A stretch of DNA of 64,000 nucleotides, taken from Calamus simplicifolius (lineage: Eukaryota; Streptophyta; Magnoliopsida; Arecales; Arecaceae). Position 1 is the stretch's first letter. Every line of letters starts with the position of its first letter. The notes under the pieces are model-generated. The model saw nothing but the letters and a program-made list of their open reading frames with translations, searched no databases and had not been told where the DNA came from. Location: contig UESW01004830.1 of the NCBI GenBank assembly GCA_900491605.1, positions 553,011-617,010 of the forward strand, written 5' to 3'. The position numbers and the translations under genes are program-made. Shown here one piece after another: positions 22,961 through 32,371 of this stretch.

Positions 22961-22995
22961 CTCTCGAAAACAAAGGGACTAGGGCCGAACGCCCT

Positions 22996-25855
22996 GCACA
23001 AGAACGTGGCCTCCACCGGTCCACCCCCATCGGCCAAAAGATTACTTTTTTTTAATACTAAATTTTAGAATTAACCATTGTATTTAGGGATTGTACCATT
23101 TTAATTTTAAATTTTAAAAAAATTATAAAAATAATTTTAAACTTTTATCAGCATTCATAAAATAAATTTATAATTTATAATTAATCAATTAATTTATTAT
23201 TTAAATTTAAAAAATATAAAAATAATAAAATTATTTTTTTTCCGTTTTAATTTGCCTTAGGGGAAGTACAATGGGTATATGAGCACTCATAGATTAGAAC
23301 GAATAAGGACAAAAAAAATATTTGTATTTTTTTAATATTTTTTAAAATTATTAAATAATGGGTCAAGAAATTAATTATAAATTTTAAATTTATTTTTATC
23401 ATTTAGATGCTACGTGTGCTGTGCTAGATGCTATCATATAGGATAAAAATGAATGGCGTCTCCTTTATTTAATGATAGCAATCAAAGTGATACAAATATA
23501 AAGTTTAAGATTATTTTTATAATTTTTTTTAAGTTTAAAAAATAAAAGTATAAGAATTAATTCTATAATTTAGCTTTTGTTTTTATTCGCAGTTTCTTGT
23601 CATCTTAGCATGTTGGAAAAGAAAAAAAAGCACCGGCTCTACTTAGATTTGAACTTTGAAGTAGGATGCTTGGAGCCATCCGTGATCGATGGGAGTTGAT
23701 TCCGTTTAAAGGTAGGAAATATCGAATATGACAGAGTGGCAGTTGGTGAGAGACGGTCGGATTCCTCCATCTGCTGTGGCCGCATAACATTCAGAGCAGC
23801 CATCAAGCAAGATGTCATGTGCCGGAGAAATTCTTGCCACTTGCTGTCGAGTCTTTTGAGTTTTGAGGCGTTGATGTCGCATAGAGCATGATGGCTCCTC
23901 GTTTCTGATGGTCATAGAGCCGTTACAGAATTCATGTTTGATTGCATCATGTAAGGCTAAACTTTCCAGGGTTGTACTTGTAGGGATATAAATTCATCTA
24001 AAAGGAAGGAATGCCCTCCTGAAATTCTCCTGCCTGCCAATTCTAAATTGAAAATGGGTTGTTGCAATATTTTGACCACTCGAACCTAGGGGCACTATGA
24101 TAGGGAATTGACTTAAGTTTTTTTTTTTAAAAATAAATAATAAAAGAAGACAAGAATTTGAATCCTCTTGAATCATTAGGGAAACTGTAACAAGATGGGA
24201 CTTGTACAGCTTATCTAAAGCTGCCACCGGTTGTCCTGCCATGCATGAAAATTTAGTAATTTGTATTACAGCTTTGCTGTTCAAACTCGAATAGGAGAAG
24301 AACTAAACAGAAAGGAGGCCATGCAAGAACATTGGAATTAAGGATTTATCTTACGATGTAGTGCGGCAATTTATATAGCTAAAGAAGCTTAAATGATTAA
24401 AATGGAATTTCTTTATGGTATCAATAATGTCAAATTTCTAATTGTTGGCGTAAAATAACAAAGGTGGACATTCTTTCTTACTTGGACAATGGAATTCTCC
24501 TGCAAATCTCTGAAAATAAGTGAAATCTCTTATTTACTTGATTTTAGAAATATCAAGAATGTTGAAGTTTGCTTCTTTTATTGATGTTAGAAATTCTTAA
24601 AAGATTTCACTAAAAAAAATCGTTTTATGTCATAGTAGATTGTAACATTAATATTTTCTTTGATATCAAACAAATGGATTAGAAGGAAATTTAATATCCA
24701 AAAGAGTCAAAACATTGGTAACACCTAATTTTAAGGATTATTGCTTAATGCCATCATATGGTTGTGATTAAAAGAGTCCCAGAATTTTATTCTAAACCTT
24801 TAACTTGCCATCGATCATGGCAACTTAAATCATATCCTTTAGAAAGTGTTTGATAGAAAAATAACTATCTCTTGATAAGTGTACAAGATAGAGTTTATTC
24901 ATGGGATAGCTAAAGAAATAATCAGCTTTTTTTAATAATAGTTTTGCCTTCAAGGGATAAGTTCAAAAAAAAAAAAAAAAAGCTATTCCTCCATTCCCTA
25001 TAGGAAATAAATATAACCTAAAATCCTTTGAAAATCTTTGACTTCCAAAGTCTCAAACATTGTATATCCAATATTTCATATATTTATTAAGAAAAAGCAT
25101 GAAGCTTAACCCTAGGTTTACCCAAAATTTTATTTTATTCCTCAAATGATGCTACATGCTTGTTTTCTTGAGCCTCTAGCTTAGATATTACTACTTCTAG
25201 TTATATGTAATTAAATTAGGTGATTAGCACATAATTATGATATTTTTGAAACTGCTTCAACGTTCGTTCTTTTACCAAGAAAAGTTCGAGTGTCATCCCT
25301 ATACCCACTAAAAGGATAAGAGAAATATCTTATTTCCTAAAAACTCAAAAAAAATCATAAAAATATAAAAAAATCAAGTATGTTATATCATTGATGGATG
25401 ATTGTATGTTACAATTTTGTTACATCACCAGACTACTCTTCATTGATCGATATAATAAATTCTCAACAAGTTTTAAATTGAAGAGTTCAATTTTTTTTTT
25501 TTTTTGCATTTATATGTTATTTTTTTTTCAAATCCACAAGTCTCGTAAAGAAAGGGCCAAACTTTTCTCCCCCTTTTTTACACATATTTCATTTTTAAAC
25601 TGATGATCATTAATAAATATATACAATGACCATTAACTTTTCTACTTTCACATATTATTCCTTTAAAAATTGCTAAATCTTTCCTTCATAGTATTATACA
25701 AGTTAATGATAACTAATAAACTAGACTATCATTAAGATGTAAAAGCAAATGATTATTAATAATTTTTTTTAACAATTGATCATTAACAAACCAAACGATC
25801 ATTAAATTATTTTTTTTGTTTACACATTATTTTTCTAAATCCTATCAAATATTTC
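22996..25855. other. AT-rich intergenic DNA, no gene recognised
   Basis: No coding region recognised. The region contains poly-A/T runs, a MITE-like remnant at 24,842-25,020 and, at 25,600-25,800, short repeats around GATCATTAA/ATTATTAATAA. The latter also occur just right of the Tat fragment (28,930-29,010), suggesting that host sequence was split by that insertion. Confidence 0.4.
24842..25020 (-). repeat. Diverged copy of the 10.7-kb MITE family
   Basis: It begins AAAGTGTTTGATAGAAAAAT, then GATAAGTGTAC-AAGATAGAGTTT and CATGGGATAGC. These follow the reverse complement of the right end of the MITE at 10,658-10,978 in the same order and spacing. The far end is not clear. Confidence 0.55.
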
Positions 25856-25857
25856 TT

Positions 25858-27071
25858 TCAGCTTTCGCTGACCTCGGGGGCATCTTCTTCAGAATAATAC
25901 ACATTGACGGCCACGGAGTAATAAAACTCTGTCATCTGAAAATCGTTATCCGCTGGTTCAAGCAGGTGATTGGATCCCAACCCTTCATGAGCCGTTGTTT
26001 CTTCAGCTCTGTTCTCTAGCATCTGCTCCTCAAATTCAAGGGCCATTATAGGGGCTAGGTTCGGCTCCTTCCCGATGCCTTTCTTCGTAGGACTCAAGGA
26101 TCGAAACTTAACTACCTCCTGTGAATGGCTCGGCAAAGCCAGTTTGAGCTTGGAGGGGAATGAAGAAAGAGGTTTTCACTCAAGCTTAGCCCTCTTACCT
26201 TTCGTGGGAGTCGACAAAATGATGCGGAGGCGCTTCGTACCCTTTCCTTTACTCGAATCATCAAAATCAATCTCAAGCATTTCTCGTATCTGAGCCCCAA
26301 GCTCATACCTGATTATTGCAACACGTAAACTATTAGATGGATAGCTGTGCCCCGACATGCATGTCAAAACATGAAAGATGTGATGCAGAACTTACCTTGA
26401 GGATTGATTTTGCTCAGCTCAGCGTTATAAAGGACTTCTTCGGATAGGAGAGTACCGATTGAAAGTGCCTTACTATCGTAAAGAATGTCAAAGTCTTTTT
26501 CCTGCTTCGACAATGTCGGAGGCTTGTTTGGCTCCACAGGGATAGGCGCACATTAAAGGGGGAAGTCATATACGGCATCCCATTCAACAAGAAAAAATCG
26601 AGATTTTTATCTTTTGATGGAGGTCGGAACTTTTGAAATCCTCTTGAAGTTCTTCCGTAGTCCGATGTAAGGTCAGGATGAATCTTTAGAGGATATGAGG
26701 CTGTAGCAGGCTCGGAACAGAGGAACTATCGCCGTTGCTCCCACCAATGTGCACATGAAGATAAATCCGATAATATAATGCTAACTATTCGGTATAACCA
26801 TGGTGGAAAAAATGCTATAGTACTTCATTATATTTATCACCAGAGGATGAAGAGAAAAATGGAGATCTGCTTTGAAGCTTTTCTCGTAGAAAAATGCCTC
26901 CATTTCCAATTCATCAGATACCCTTTGCTCAATACCAGAAACTCGCAGTCGGATGTCGCTTGTAAACCAGTAATCCAGACAAATGCTCTCTAGCTCCACC
27001 GAAGTTATCATCGAGGCGACATCAGTTAGACGCTCCATGTCTCTAAGATCAATAGAAAAGGCACCAGCCAT
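25858..27071 (-). pseudogene. Antisense ORF of a Tat element (gypsy-type transposon domain)
   Basis: The frame at 27,071-26,781 starts M-A-G-A-F-S and contains I-R-L-R-V-S-G-I-E-Q-R, then E-A-F-F-Y-E-K-S-F-K-A-D-L-H-F-S-L-H-P-L. It aligns in order with the V-A-L-Y-E-E-F-F-R-x-G-L-R-L-P-F-H-P-F block of the antisense ORFs at 48.8-49.4 kb and 63.5-63.8 kb. Those match the Pfam family named putative gypsy-type transposon (PF04195). Further left, acidic and Lys-rich stretches (26,367-26,176 and 26,136-25,858) fit the variable C-terminal part. Stops and frameshifts around 26,400-26,750 break it. Its role in the element's life cycle is unknown. Confidence 0.6.
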
Positions 27072-27148
27072 AGTATCCTCTGATTGAAAATGTTTGATCT
27101 TCGGAGAAGAAGATAGAAAAAAAACGTAACAGAGGATAGTGCCGCTTA

Positions 27149-27163
27149 ACTCCTTTTAAACCG
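27149..27163 (-). promoter_or_regulatory. TATA-like box upstream of the antisense ORF
   Basis: The minus strand reads GGTTTAAAAGGAG about 80-90 bp before the antisense ORF start. It corresponds in position to GGGTATAAAAGCG (49,561-49,575) and GGGGTATAAAGCC (63,185-63,197) in the other two Tat elements. Confidence 0.4.
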
Positions 27164-27440
27164 CTTCGATAAAGATGTGAAATATCTTCGGCGAGGGTCC
27201 ACATGAGTTGCAGGACCATGGCCTGAACACTACTGAGCCCTGAGCCTACCATGTGTCATTCCACCTATGGCCAGTAGCAAAGAATGAAAGGTTTCTTCTT
27301 GTACAGCTGAAAGAAATGATGAAACGGTGGCCTGGCACTTATGAGGACAGCGTGACAAGCCTTCGCCAGTTTGAATTCTCCAAATCGAGTAAAGCCATCT
27401 AGAACTCTACTCCCTATGCCTGAACCTACGCTTCGGACTA

Positions 27441-27456
27441 GGAAGTGGGGGGCATG
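27441..27456 (+). other. Polypurine tract before the 3' LTR
   Basis: GGAAGTGGGGGGCATG directly before TGATGC. The equivalent site of the complete element is AGAGGGGGGGGCATC before TGATGT. Confidence 0.6.
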
Positions 27457-28023
27457 TGATGCAAGGTAAAATTATCATTGCATCAATATCCATTCGTATG
27501 GCAAAAAGGTTAGGATCATTTTTTATTTCTGCCTGCCAAATGTCAGTTTGAAAAAAGATAAATTGCTATGCCTCGACAGGACCGAGCCATTTATATACCT
27601 CAGCGAGACCGAGCCATTCCTATACGTCGGCAGTACCAAGAACAATCTTTCTGAAATAAAAGTTAAGAGCCAAATATGACCCTTTGACCATGATCAATAG
27701 AAATTTAATTCCCTAATTATTTGGTGGAATTCCAATTACATCGGCTCCCAGCACTTCCAAGAAGGAAATAAAGCCAAATATGGCCTATTGCCCATAAATA
27801 GCGGAATAACCAAATCTTGAAGCACTAATCAGCTTCCTTGGCCGTCGATCCTCATAACAAATAGGATCTGAATCCTACCGGCTTTGTAACTAACTTGATT
27901 CGAATCATATTCAAATCATACCGGTTTTTCACTTTCTAAGACACACTCGAGAGTCAGGTAATAGCCCACCAATACTCGAGCAGCCTATAAATACCTTGTC
28001 CTAAGGCTTCCTCATGTACGCTT

Positions 28024-28211
28024 TGTAACGACCCGAGCCCACGGGCCCGTTTCATTACAAGAAAGCAAGACGGACAAGGTCCACACCAACTTGGGCCACT
28101 ACAGCCCAAAAAGGGATCCAATTGGTGCCTTGTCATTCTTTCTTAATCGGTTATAAACCACTCAACCAATTCCTAATTTTTCAATGTGGGACTATTGGGA
28201 GGCGCATCACA
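28024..28211 (-). repeat. TRIM 3' LTR (188 bp)
   Basis: The left copy of the repeat, starting TGTAACGACCCGAGCCCACG on the plus strand and ending GCGCATCACA. It differs from the right copy at a handful of positions (for example GAGCCC/GGGCCC, GGCGC/GGGGC). Confidence 0.9.
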
Positions 28212-28224
28212 ATCTACCCCCCTT
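28212..28224 (-). other. TRIM polypurine tract
   Basis: The minus strand reads AAGGGGGGTAGAT directly before the start of the 3' LTR. Confidence 0.8.
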
Positions 28225-28385
28225 ACAGAGGCGATGTCCTCGTCGCCAGAGGCAATTGATCATAACCACCAGGCAGGCAGGATTCTAGAGGTGGCCCCAT
28301 AGGTTCAAGAGGTGGCTCCCATCCCCTATGGATGTAGCACTTTGCCCTGTGTGGCACTTAGCTCCTGTACTTTCGATTGGTGCAT

Positions 28386-28427
28386 GGCTCTGATACCATA
28401 TCCGACTGGTGCATGGCTCTGATACCA
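28386..28427 (-). other. Duplicated tRNA-Met primer-binding site in the TRIM
   Basis: GGCTCTGATACCA occurs twice on the plus strand (28,386-28,398 and 28,415-28,427), 29 bp apart, within a tandem duplication of about 29 bp. Its complement TGGTATCAGAGCC pairs with the 3' end of initiator tRNA-Met. The copy nearer the LTR is separated from it by three bases. Confidence 0.85.
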
Positions 28428-28430
28428 TAT

Positions 28431-28618
28431 TGTAACGACCCGGGCCCACAGGCCCGTTTCGTTACAAGAAAGCAAGACGGACAAGGTCCACACCAACTTG
28501 GGCCACCACAGCCCAAAAAGGGATCCAATTGGTGCATTGTCCTTCTTGCTTAACCGGTTATAAACCACTCAATCAATTCCTAATTTTCCAATGTGGGACT
28601 ATTGGGAGGGGCATCACA
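28431..28618 (-). repeat. TRIM 5' LTR (188 bp)
   Basis: The right copy, exactly the same length as the left. It contains GGGCCCACAGGCCCG, a near-palindrome, and the AATGTGGGACTATTGGGAGG block. Confidence 0.9.
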
Positions 28619-28905
28619 CGCTTACTAAAAAATGAAGAAAGCTAAAGTAGAGTTTTTATCTCTCAAGAGATCATACTTGAGGGACTCTTTTACAGGAGCA
28701 TTCTTCTCATATCTGTTTGTTGTAAATCTTCACTGACTTGGACATTGGAAGGTCTTTCACAGGGGCCACTCTTAACGCTTCCTATGTGAAGACTGTCTTG
28801 CAGGTTTACTCGGATGGAAGATTGTAATCCAAATCCAGACGCAGGCCGCACCCAAGCTGGAGAATAAGATTCAACGGCAACAATTTTCTTAATAACATCA
28901 TGCTG

Positions 28906-31152
28906 TTTTCTATGCAAACTTGTTAATTATTTTTCTTAATAGTAGCTTATAATTTGATGATTATTAACAATGTAACTGGTCATTAAGTTTTCTTTTATGG
29001 ACAATTCTTTTTCCTATACCTACTAAATTATTTTATTAAACTTGCCTTGCTCTAGTTCCTAGAATGCAGACATAGCTAGTGTTCTTTGCCTTGCATATGA
29101 AAGTTCATTTGACGATAATATAAATCATGGGACGATGATATAAATTATGAAGAAGGAAGGGTTAGCTGTGAGAGTTAAAATGGAGATTTTAAATCTTATA
29201 AAATAAAAGTGTTTTGTTTTTTTTAATGAAATGAGGTGTTTTGTATCTCGTTTGGTCTTGATCCTTGAACTAATTAAGCATTTTAATAAATGCTTAAGAT
29301 TTTTTTAATAAAAATTATTTACGAAGTTTAGTATTTTATTTAATATGTAAATTTATTCAAACTTTAAAATTATATTTTTATGAATTATAATAATTAAATA
29401 TATTTAAAATTAATATTATGATGCATTATAATTGGAAAAAGGATGAAACCAAATGATGGAGGTGAGCTTAGAATCTTTTTGGGATAAGATGTATCACCAT
29501 CTCATCCCATCAAAACTTGAATTATTGATTCAAACGACTGCAGCACCTTCTTCACCTTGTCCGGGTCTTGGCTATTATTCCCAGATAGCAGCTATTCGGA
29601 TCCTTTTGCTTTTTCCGAGCGGTGGCAGCTGAGCAGTGTATGTCATCCATAGAGAAGTTGTATGGCTGCTTTTGTCGTGTGGTTTGCAACGTTTGCTTTG
29701 CAGCTGAAAGGTCCCTGCAGGAAGATGAGTTAAGATAACTACGAGGGCTGGCAGAAGGAATAAGCCAGATATTCGTTATCTATATGACAACGAAATATTC
29801 CCCAACACCCCCAACATTTTTCTTCAAGATTAAAATATATTTTCTTATATTCAAGATAATAAAATCTAAATGTTTGATTTCAGGCAGTTTGAGTGCATGC
29901 CATTGGGAAATCTAAAGTGTTAGATTCATGAACCATTTCCGGCTTGAAGTCCCTTTTTCCACGCTCTCTTATCCTGATTCGGTAGATGATGACCTACAAT
30001 CGATGATTTTATCTCTCTTAAATAAGCAATCTAGCTTTTTTTTAAAAAATATTTTTTTTGGTTTGATGTGAAATTAATCAACTACAAAATGCACCGCTAT
30101 CATGGCCAGCATTCACCAAAGACCCTTCCCTTGTGTGCTTTCTACCTAGAAGTCAGCAGTCGTAACGCAGACGTTCGAAACCGTCCAAAAAAGAACGCAT
30201 CAAAGTTCACCTCAGAATGGTGGTTCTGTAGAAAATGTAGATCCTAATTTTTTTTAAAAAAAAAAAAATTGGTGGGGAGATGGTGAAGCTAGGCGCTTCC
30301 TCCCAAAGATTTATTAAAAGATAATAGAAACCTATAAATCGTATAAAACTCAAATGCTATAGAAGAGTCATTGTTGAGTAGACCTGCTCAAAATTTATTG
30401 GCAGTATTTGAATGCTCTATTCCTATCTCGAATATAAACTTATTCCACTTTATTCCCTTAAACGTGTGAAAAAGTAAGTGGGCCCCCCAGAATAACATAT
30501 TCTCGTCATTCTGAGGACCCCATGGAATAGATGTATTCGTGCGAATCTTATTCGCAGGGTATCGGTGAAAATAAAAAAAAAAAAGAGAAAAGACGAGACC
30601 AGACTACCTGCCATCAAAGATCTAGGGTTTGCGGAGCGATGATCTCTGCGGCGCTTCGAGTACTTGCCATCGGAGACCTCCCCTCCGAACCTTAGCTTCG
30701 GATTACTCGGAGCCACCTCGCCATAAACGACAACAACCATTCCACGTCGTCGATAGTAATAAATACCACCAGATCGAAGGAAGGTTCACAGCTTAGTTCC
30801 CCCGAAAACAACATCTTCTGGATCCAAAGCTCCAATCCTTGGACAGTTTATACTTCAGTTCATGTTCTCGAAACCTTCTAGAGCCGAAGGAGCAGCCACT
30901 CGGTCAGAACAGTGATGTGCAGAGTTCAATCCAGGGATCCGTCGCAAGGGACTTGAAGGAATGATGGAATAGGAGGAAATGAGGGCAAAATGGTTTTTTT
31001 TGTAAGCATTTTACCGATTTTCATGTGTTTTTTGGAAGAAATCCATCGCTGGCAGTGATTCGGATGTTGGAGTCGCGCAGATCGGTTTCGCCATCATGAA
31101 AAGATTGGATTTTAGGTTCTTAAGCTAGGCTAAATGCACGTTGCTGTATATC

Positions 31153-31198
<46 letters not shown>

Positions 31199-31985
31199 TT
31201 TTATTCATCTTTCAATCAATTTTTATTGGTATGAATATGAGTAATGGATCACTCAAAAGTAGTTCCACATGTTATTTTAATGCATGAAGATGTTGATGAA
31301 TTTGCTTAGCCCAAAGTCTTAAATAATATTATATTTATTTAAAAACAATTTATTTAAGTAATTATATTAAAAATTAAATTGATAAACTTTTTTTTTCTTC
31401 TCATTTGATCAAAGGATATATTTAAAATTTTTAAAATTTTTTATATATTTCTAATAGAATACATGCTTATTCTCGTATCATTCAAACACTATTTGAAATA
31501 ATATTGTATTAATTATCACAGTAAATAATGTAAAATTTTAAATTTTAAATTAAATAAAAATCTAAAATAACAAGAGAATATGTTATTTCTCAAAAATTTG
31601 CATTCTATTTCTAAAATAATTTTTTTGACATCCAAAAACTGCATGGAGGATCCAAAAGTAAACCTTCCGCTCCTGGAAGTTCGGGGTCATAAGAAAACGG
31701 AGGGAATCTGGTCTCCGATTCCCACCTGCCAATCAAATCCTTGGCCCTTTCTCAGCGACCAATTCCGACCACAAATCTCCCTGAATAAATGCTGGAAAGC
31801 TTTGGAAAAAAATTATTTGTTCATTTTGTGCTGTTGCTAGCTATCCGATATAATTCCGTACAGATATATATTGCTCGGGTGCGTCATAGATTTGGTCTTC
31901 CTCGTTATTGCATGTCACGAAAGAAAGGAAACCTGATGTCTTCGTTTCTAATGTTCACTTCTCTGCTCTAATTTTACTGATCAAT
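28906..31985. other. Intergenic DNA upstream of the second SAUR gene
   Basis: No gene recognised. The part at 30,450-31,000 is moderately GC-rich with short frames of no known family (30,450-30,740 minus). 31,200-31,640 is AT-rich. A possible TATA box (GATATATATTG, near 31,864-31,874) lies about 115 bp before the SAUR start codon. Confidence 0.4.
31154..31196. repeat. (TA)n microsatellite
   Basis: About 21 uninterrupted TA units. Confidence 0.97.
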
Positions 31986-31987
31986 CA

Positions 31988-32371
31988 GTGATGGGCCACT
32001 TCGTTCGGACTCCGAAGTTGCCAATCTTCTTCTCCTCCTCCTCCTCCAAGGAGAAGAAGGATTTATCGGGCGAGAATTTAAGAGACTCCTTGCTAGAAAT
32101 AGAAGAAGACATGGCGGTGCCGAAGGGTTTCTTGGCAGTTTACGTGGGATCCCAAATGAGAAGATTTGTGATCCCGACGAGCTACCTTTGCCTTCCCGTC
32201 TTCCGGGACTTGATGGAGAGGGTGGCCGAGGAGTTTGGATACGAGCAGTCAGGTGGGCTTAGGATTCCCTGCGAGGAGGAGGCATTCAAGGAGATTCTTA
32301 GGGCCATGGAGAAATCGGATTCAAGGAAGGACAAGAAAAACAAGGACATGATTTCATTTTTGAAGATGTAG
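31988..32371 (+). CDS. SAUR-type auxin-responsive protein
   Basis: An intronless 127-residue SAUR protein. The first ATG gives M-M-G-H-F; the second, three bases later, is equally possible. Residues 1-40 include a Ser-run (16-20) and a charged K-E-K-K-D linker. The SAUR core (about 43-105) has V-P-K-G-F-L-A-V-Y-V-G, then R-R-F-V-I-P-T-S-Y-L-C-L-P-V-F-R, L-M-E-R-V-A-E-E-F-G-Y and I-P-C-E-E-E-A-F. The C-terminus is short and Lys-rich. It is a more typical, shorter SAUR than the gene at 12.5 kb and has a different N-terminus, so the two are not recent duplicates. The family role is auxin-driven cell expansion through PP2C.D phosphatase inhibition; this copy's role is inferred. Confidence 0.93.
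   Translation: MMGHFVRTPKLPIFFSSSSSKEKKDLSGENLRDSLLEIEEDMAVPKGFLAVYVGSQMRRFVIPTSYLCLPVFRDLMERVAEEFGYEQSGGLRIPCEEEAFKEILRAMEKSDSRKDKKNKDMISFLKM

Larger units (their letters stand above)
17340..22995 (-). mobile_element. LINE (L1-like, with RNase H), broken
   Basis: A nearly full-length plant non-LTR retrotransposon on the minus strand. The poly(A) tail appears as T17 at 17,341-17,357. Reading leftward from about 22,995 come ORF1 (nucleic-acid-binding, DUF4283-like), ORF2 endonuclease, reverse transcriptase, zinc-binding RVT domain and RNase H. Coding blocks are interrupted by stops and frameshifts. The N-terminus of ORF1 is missing, so the copy is probably 5'-truncated. I found no convincing target-site duplication. 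Confidence 0.88.
28024..28618 (-). mobile_element. TRIM (miniature LTR retrotransposon), complete, 595 bp
   Basis: Two 188-bp direct repeats (28,024-28,211 and 28,431-28,618) flank a 219-bp interior. On the minus strand each repeat starts TGTGATGC and ends GTTACA. The first is followed by a tRNA-Met-type primer-binding site, TGGTATCAGAGCC (28,427-28,415). The interior ends in AAGGGGGGTAGAT just before the second repeat. The pentamer CGCTT is present on both sides (28,019-28,023 and 28,619-28,623), a perfect target-site duplication. There is no coding capacity, so movement would depend on another element's proteins. Confidence 0.92.
25856..28900 (+). mobile_element. Tat-type element, 3' remnant (antisense ORF + 3' LTR)
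   Basis: An antisense ORF on the minus strand (27,071-25,858), then a G-rich polypurine tract (27,441-27,456) and an LTR (27,457-28,900, including the TRIM insertion). This is the order aORF(-), PPT, LTR seen at the 3' end of the complete Tat element at 38.5-51.2 kb. Gag and pol are missing to the left, so it is a truncated copy. The LTR sequence differs from the other Tat elements, so it belongs to another family. Confidence 0.6.
27457..28900 (+). repeat. 3' LTR of the Tat remnant, split by a TRIM
   Basis: It starts TGATGCAAGG after the polypurine tract and ends ATAACATCA at 28,900. The ends TGATG...CATCA match those of the complete Tat element. Without the TRIM and one copy of its duplication the LTR is about 844 bp. 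It contains a short ~26-bp repeat (CCGAGCCATT.. at 27,580-27,640) and a TATA box (CCTATAAATACC near 27,984) placed as in the other LTRs. The interruption at 28,019-28,623 separates U3 from most of U5. Confidence 0.6.
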
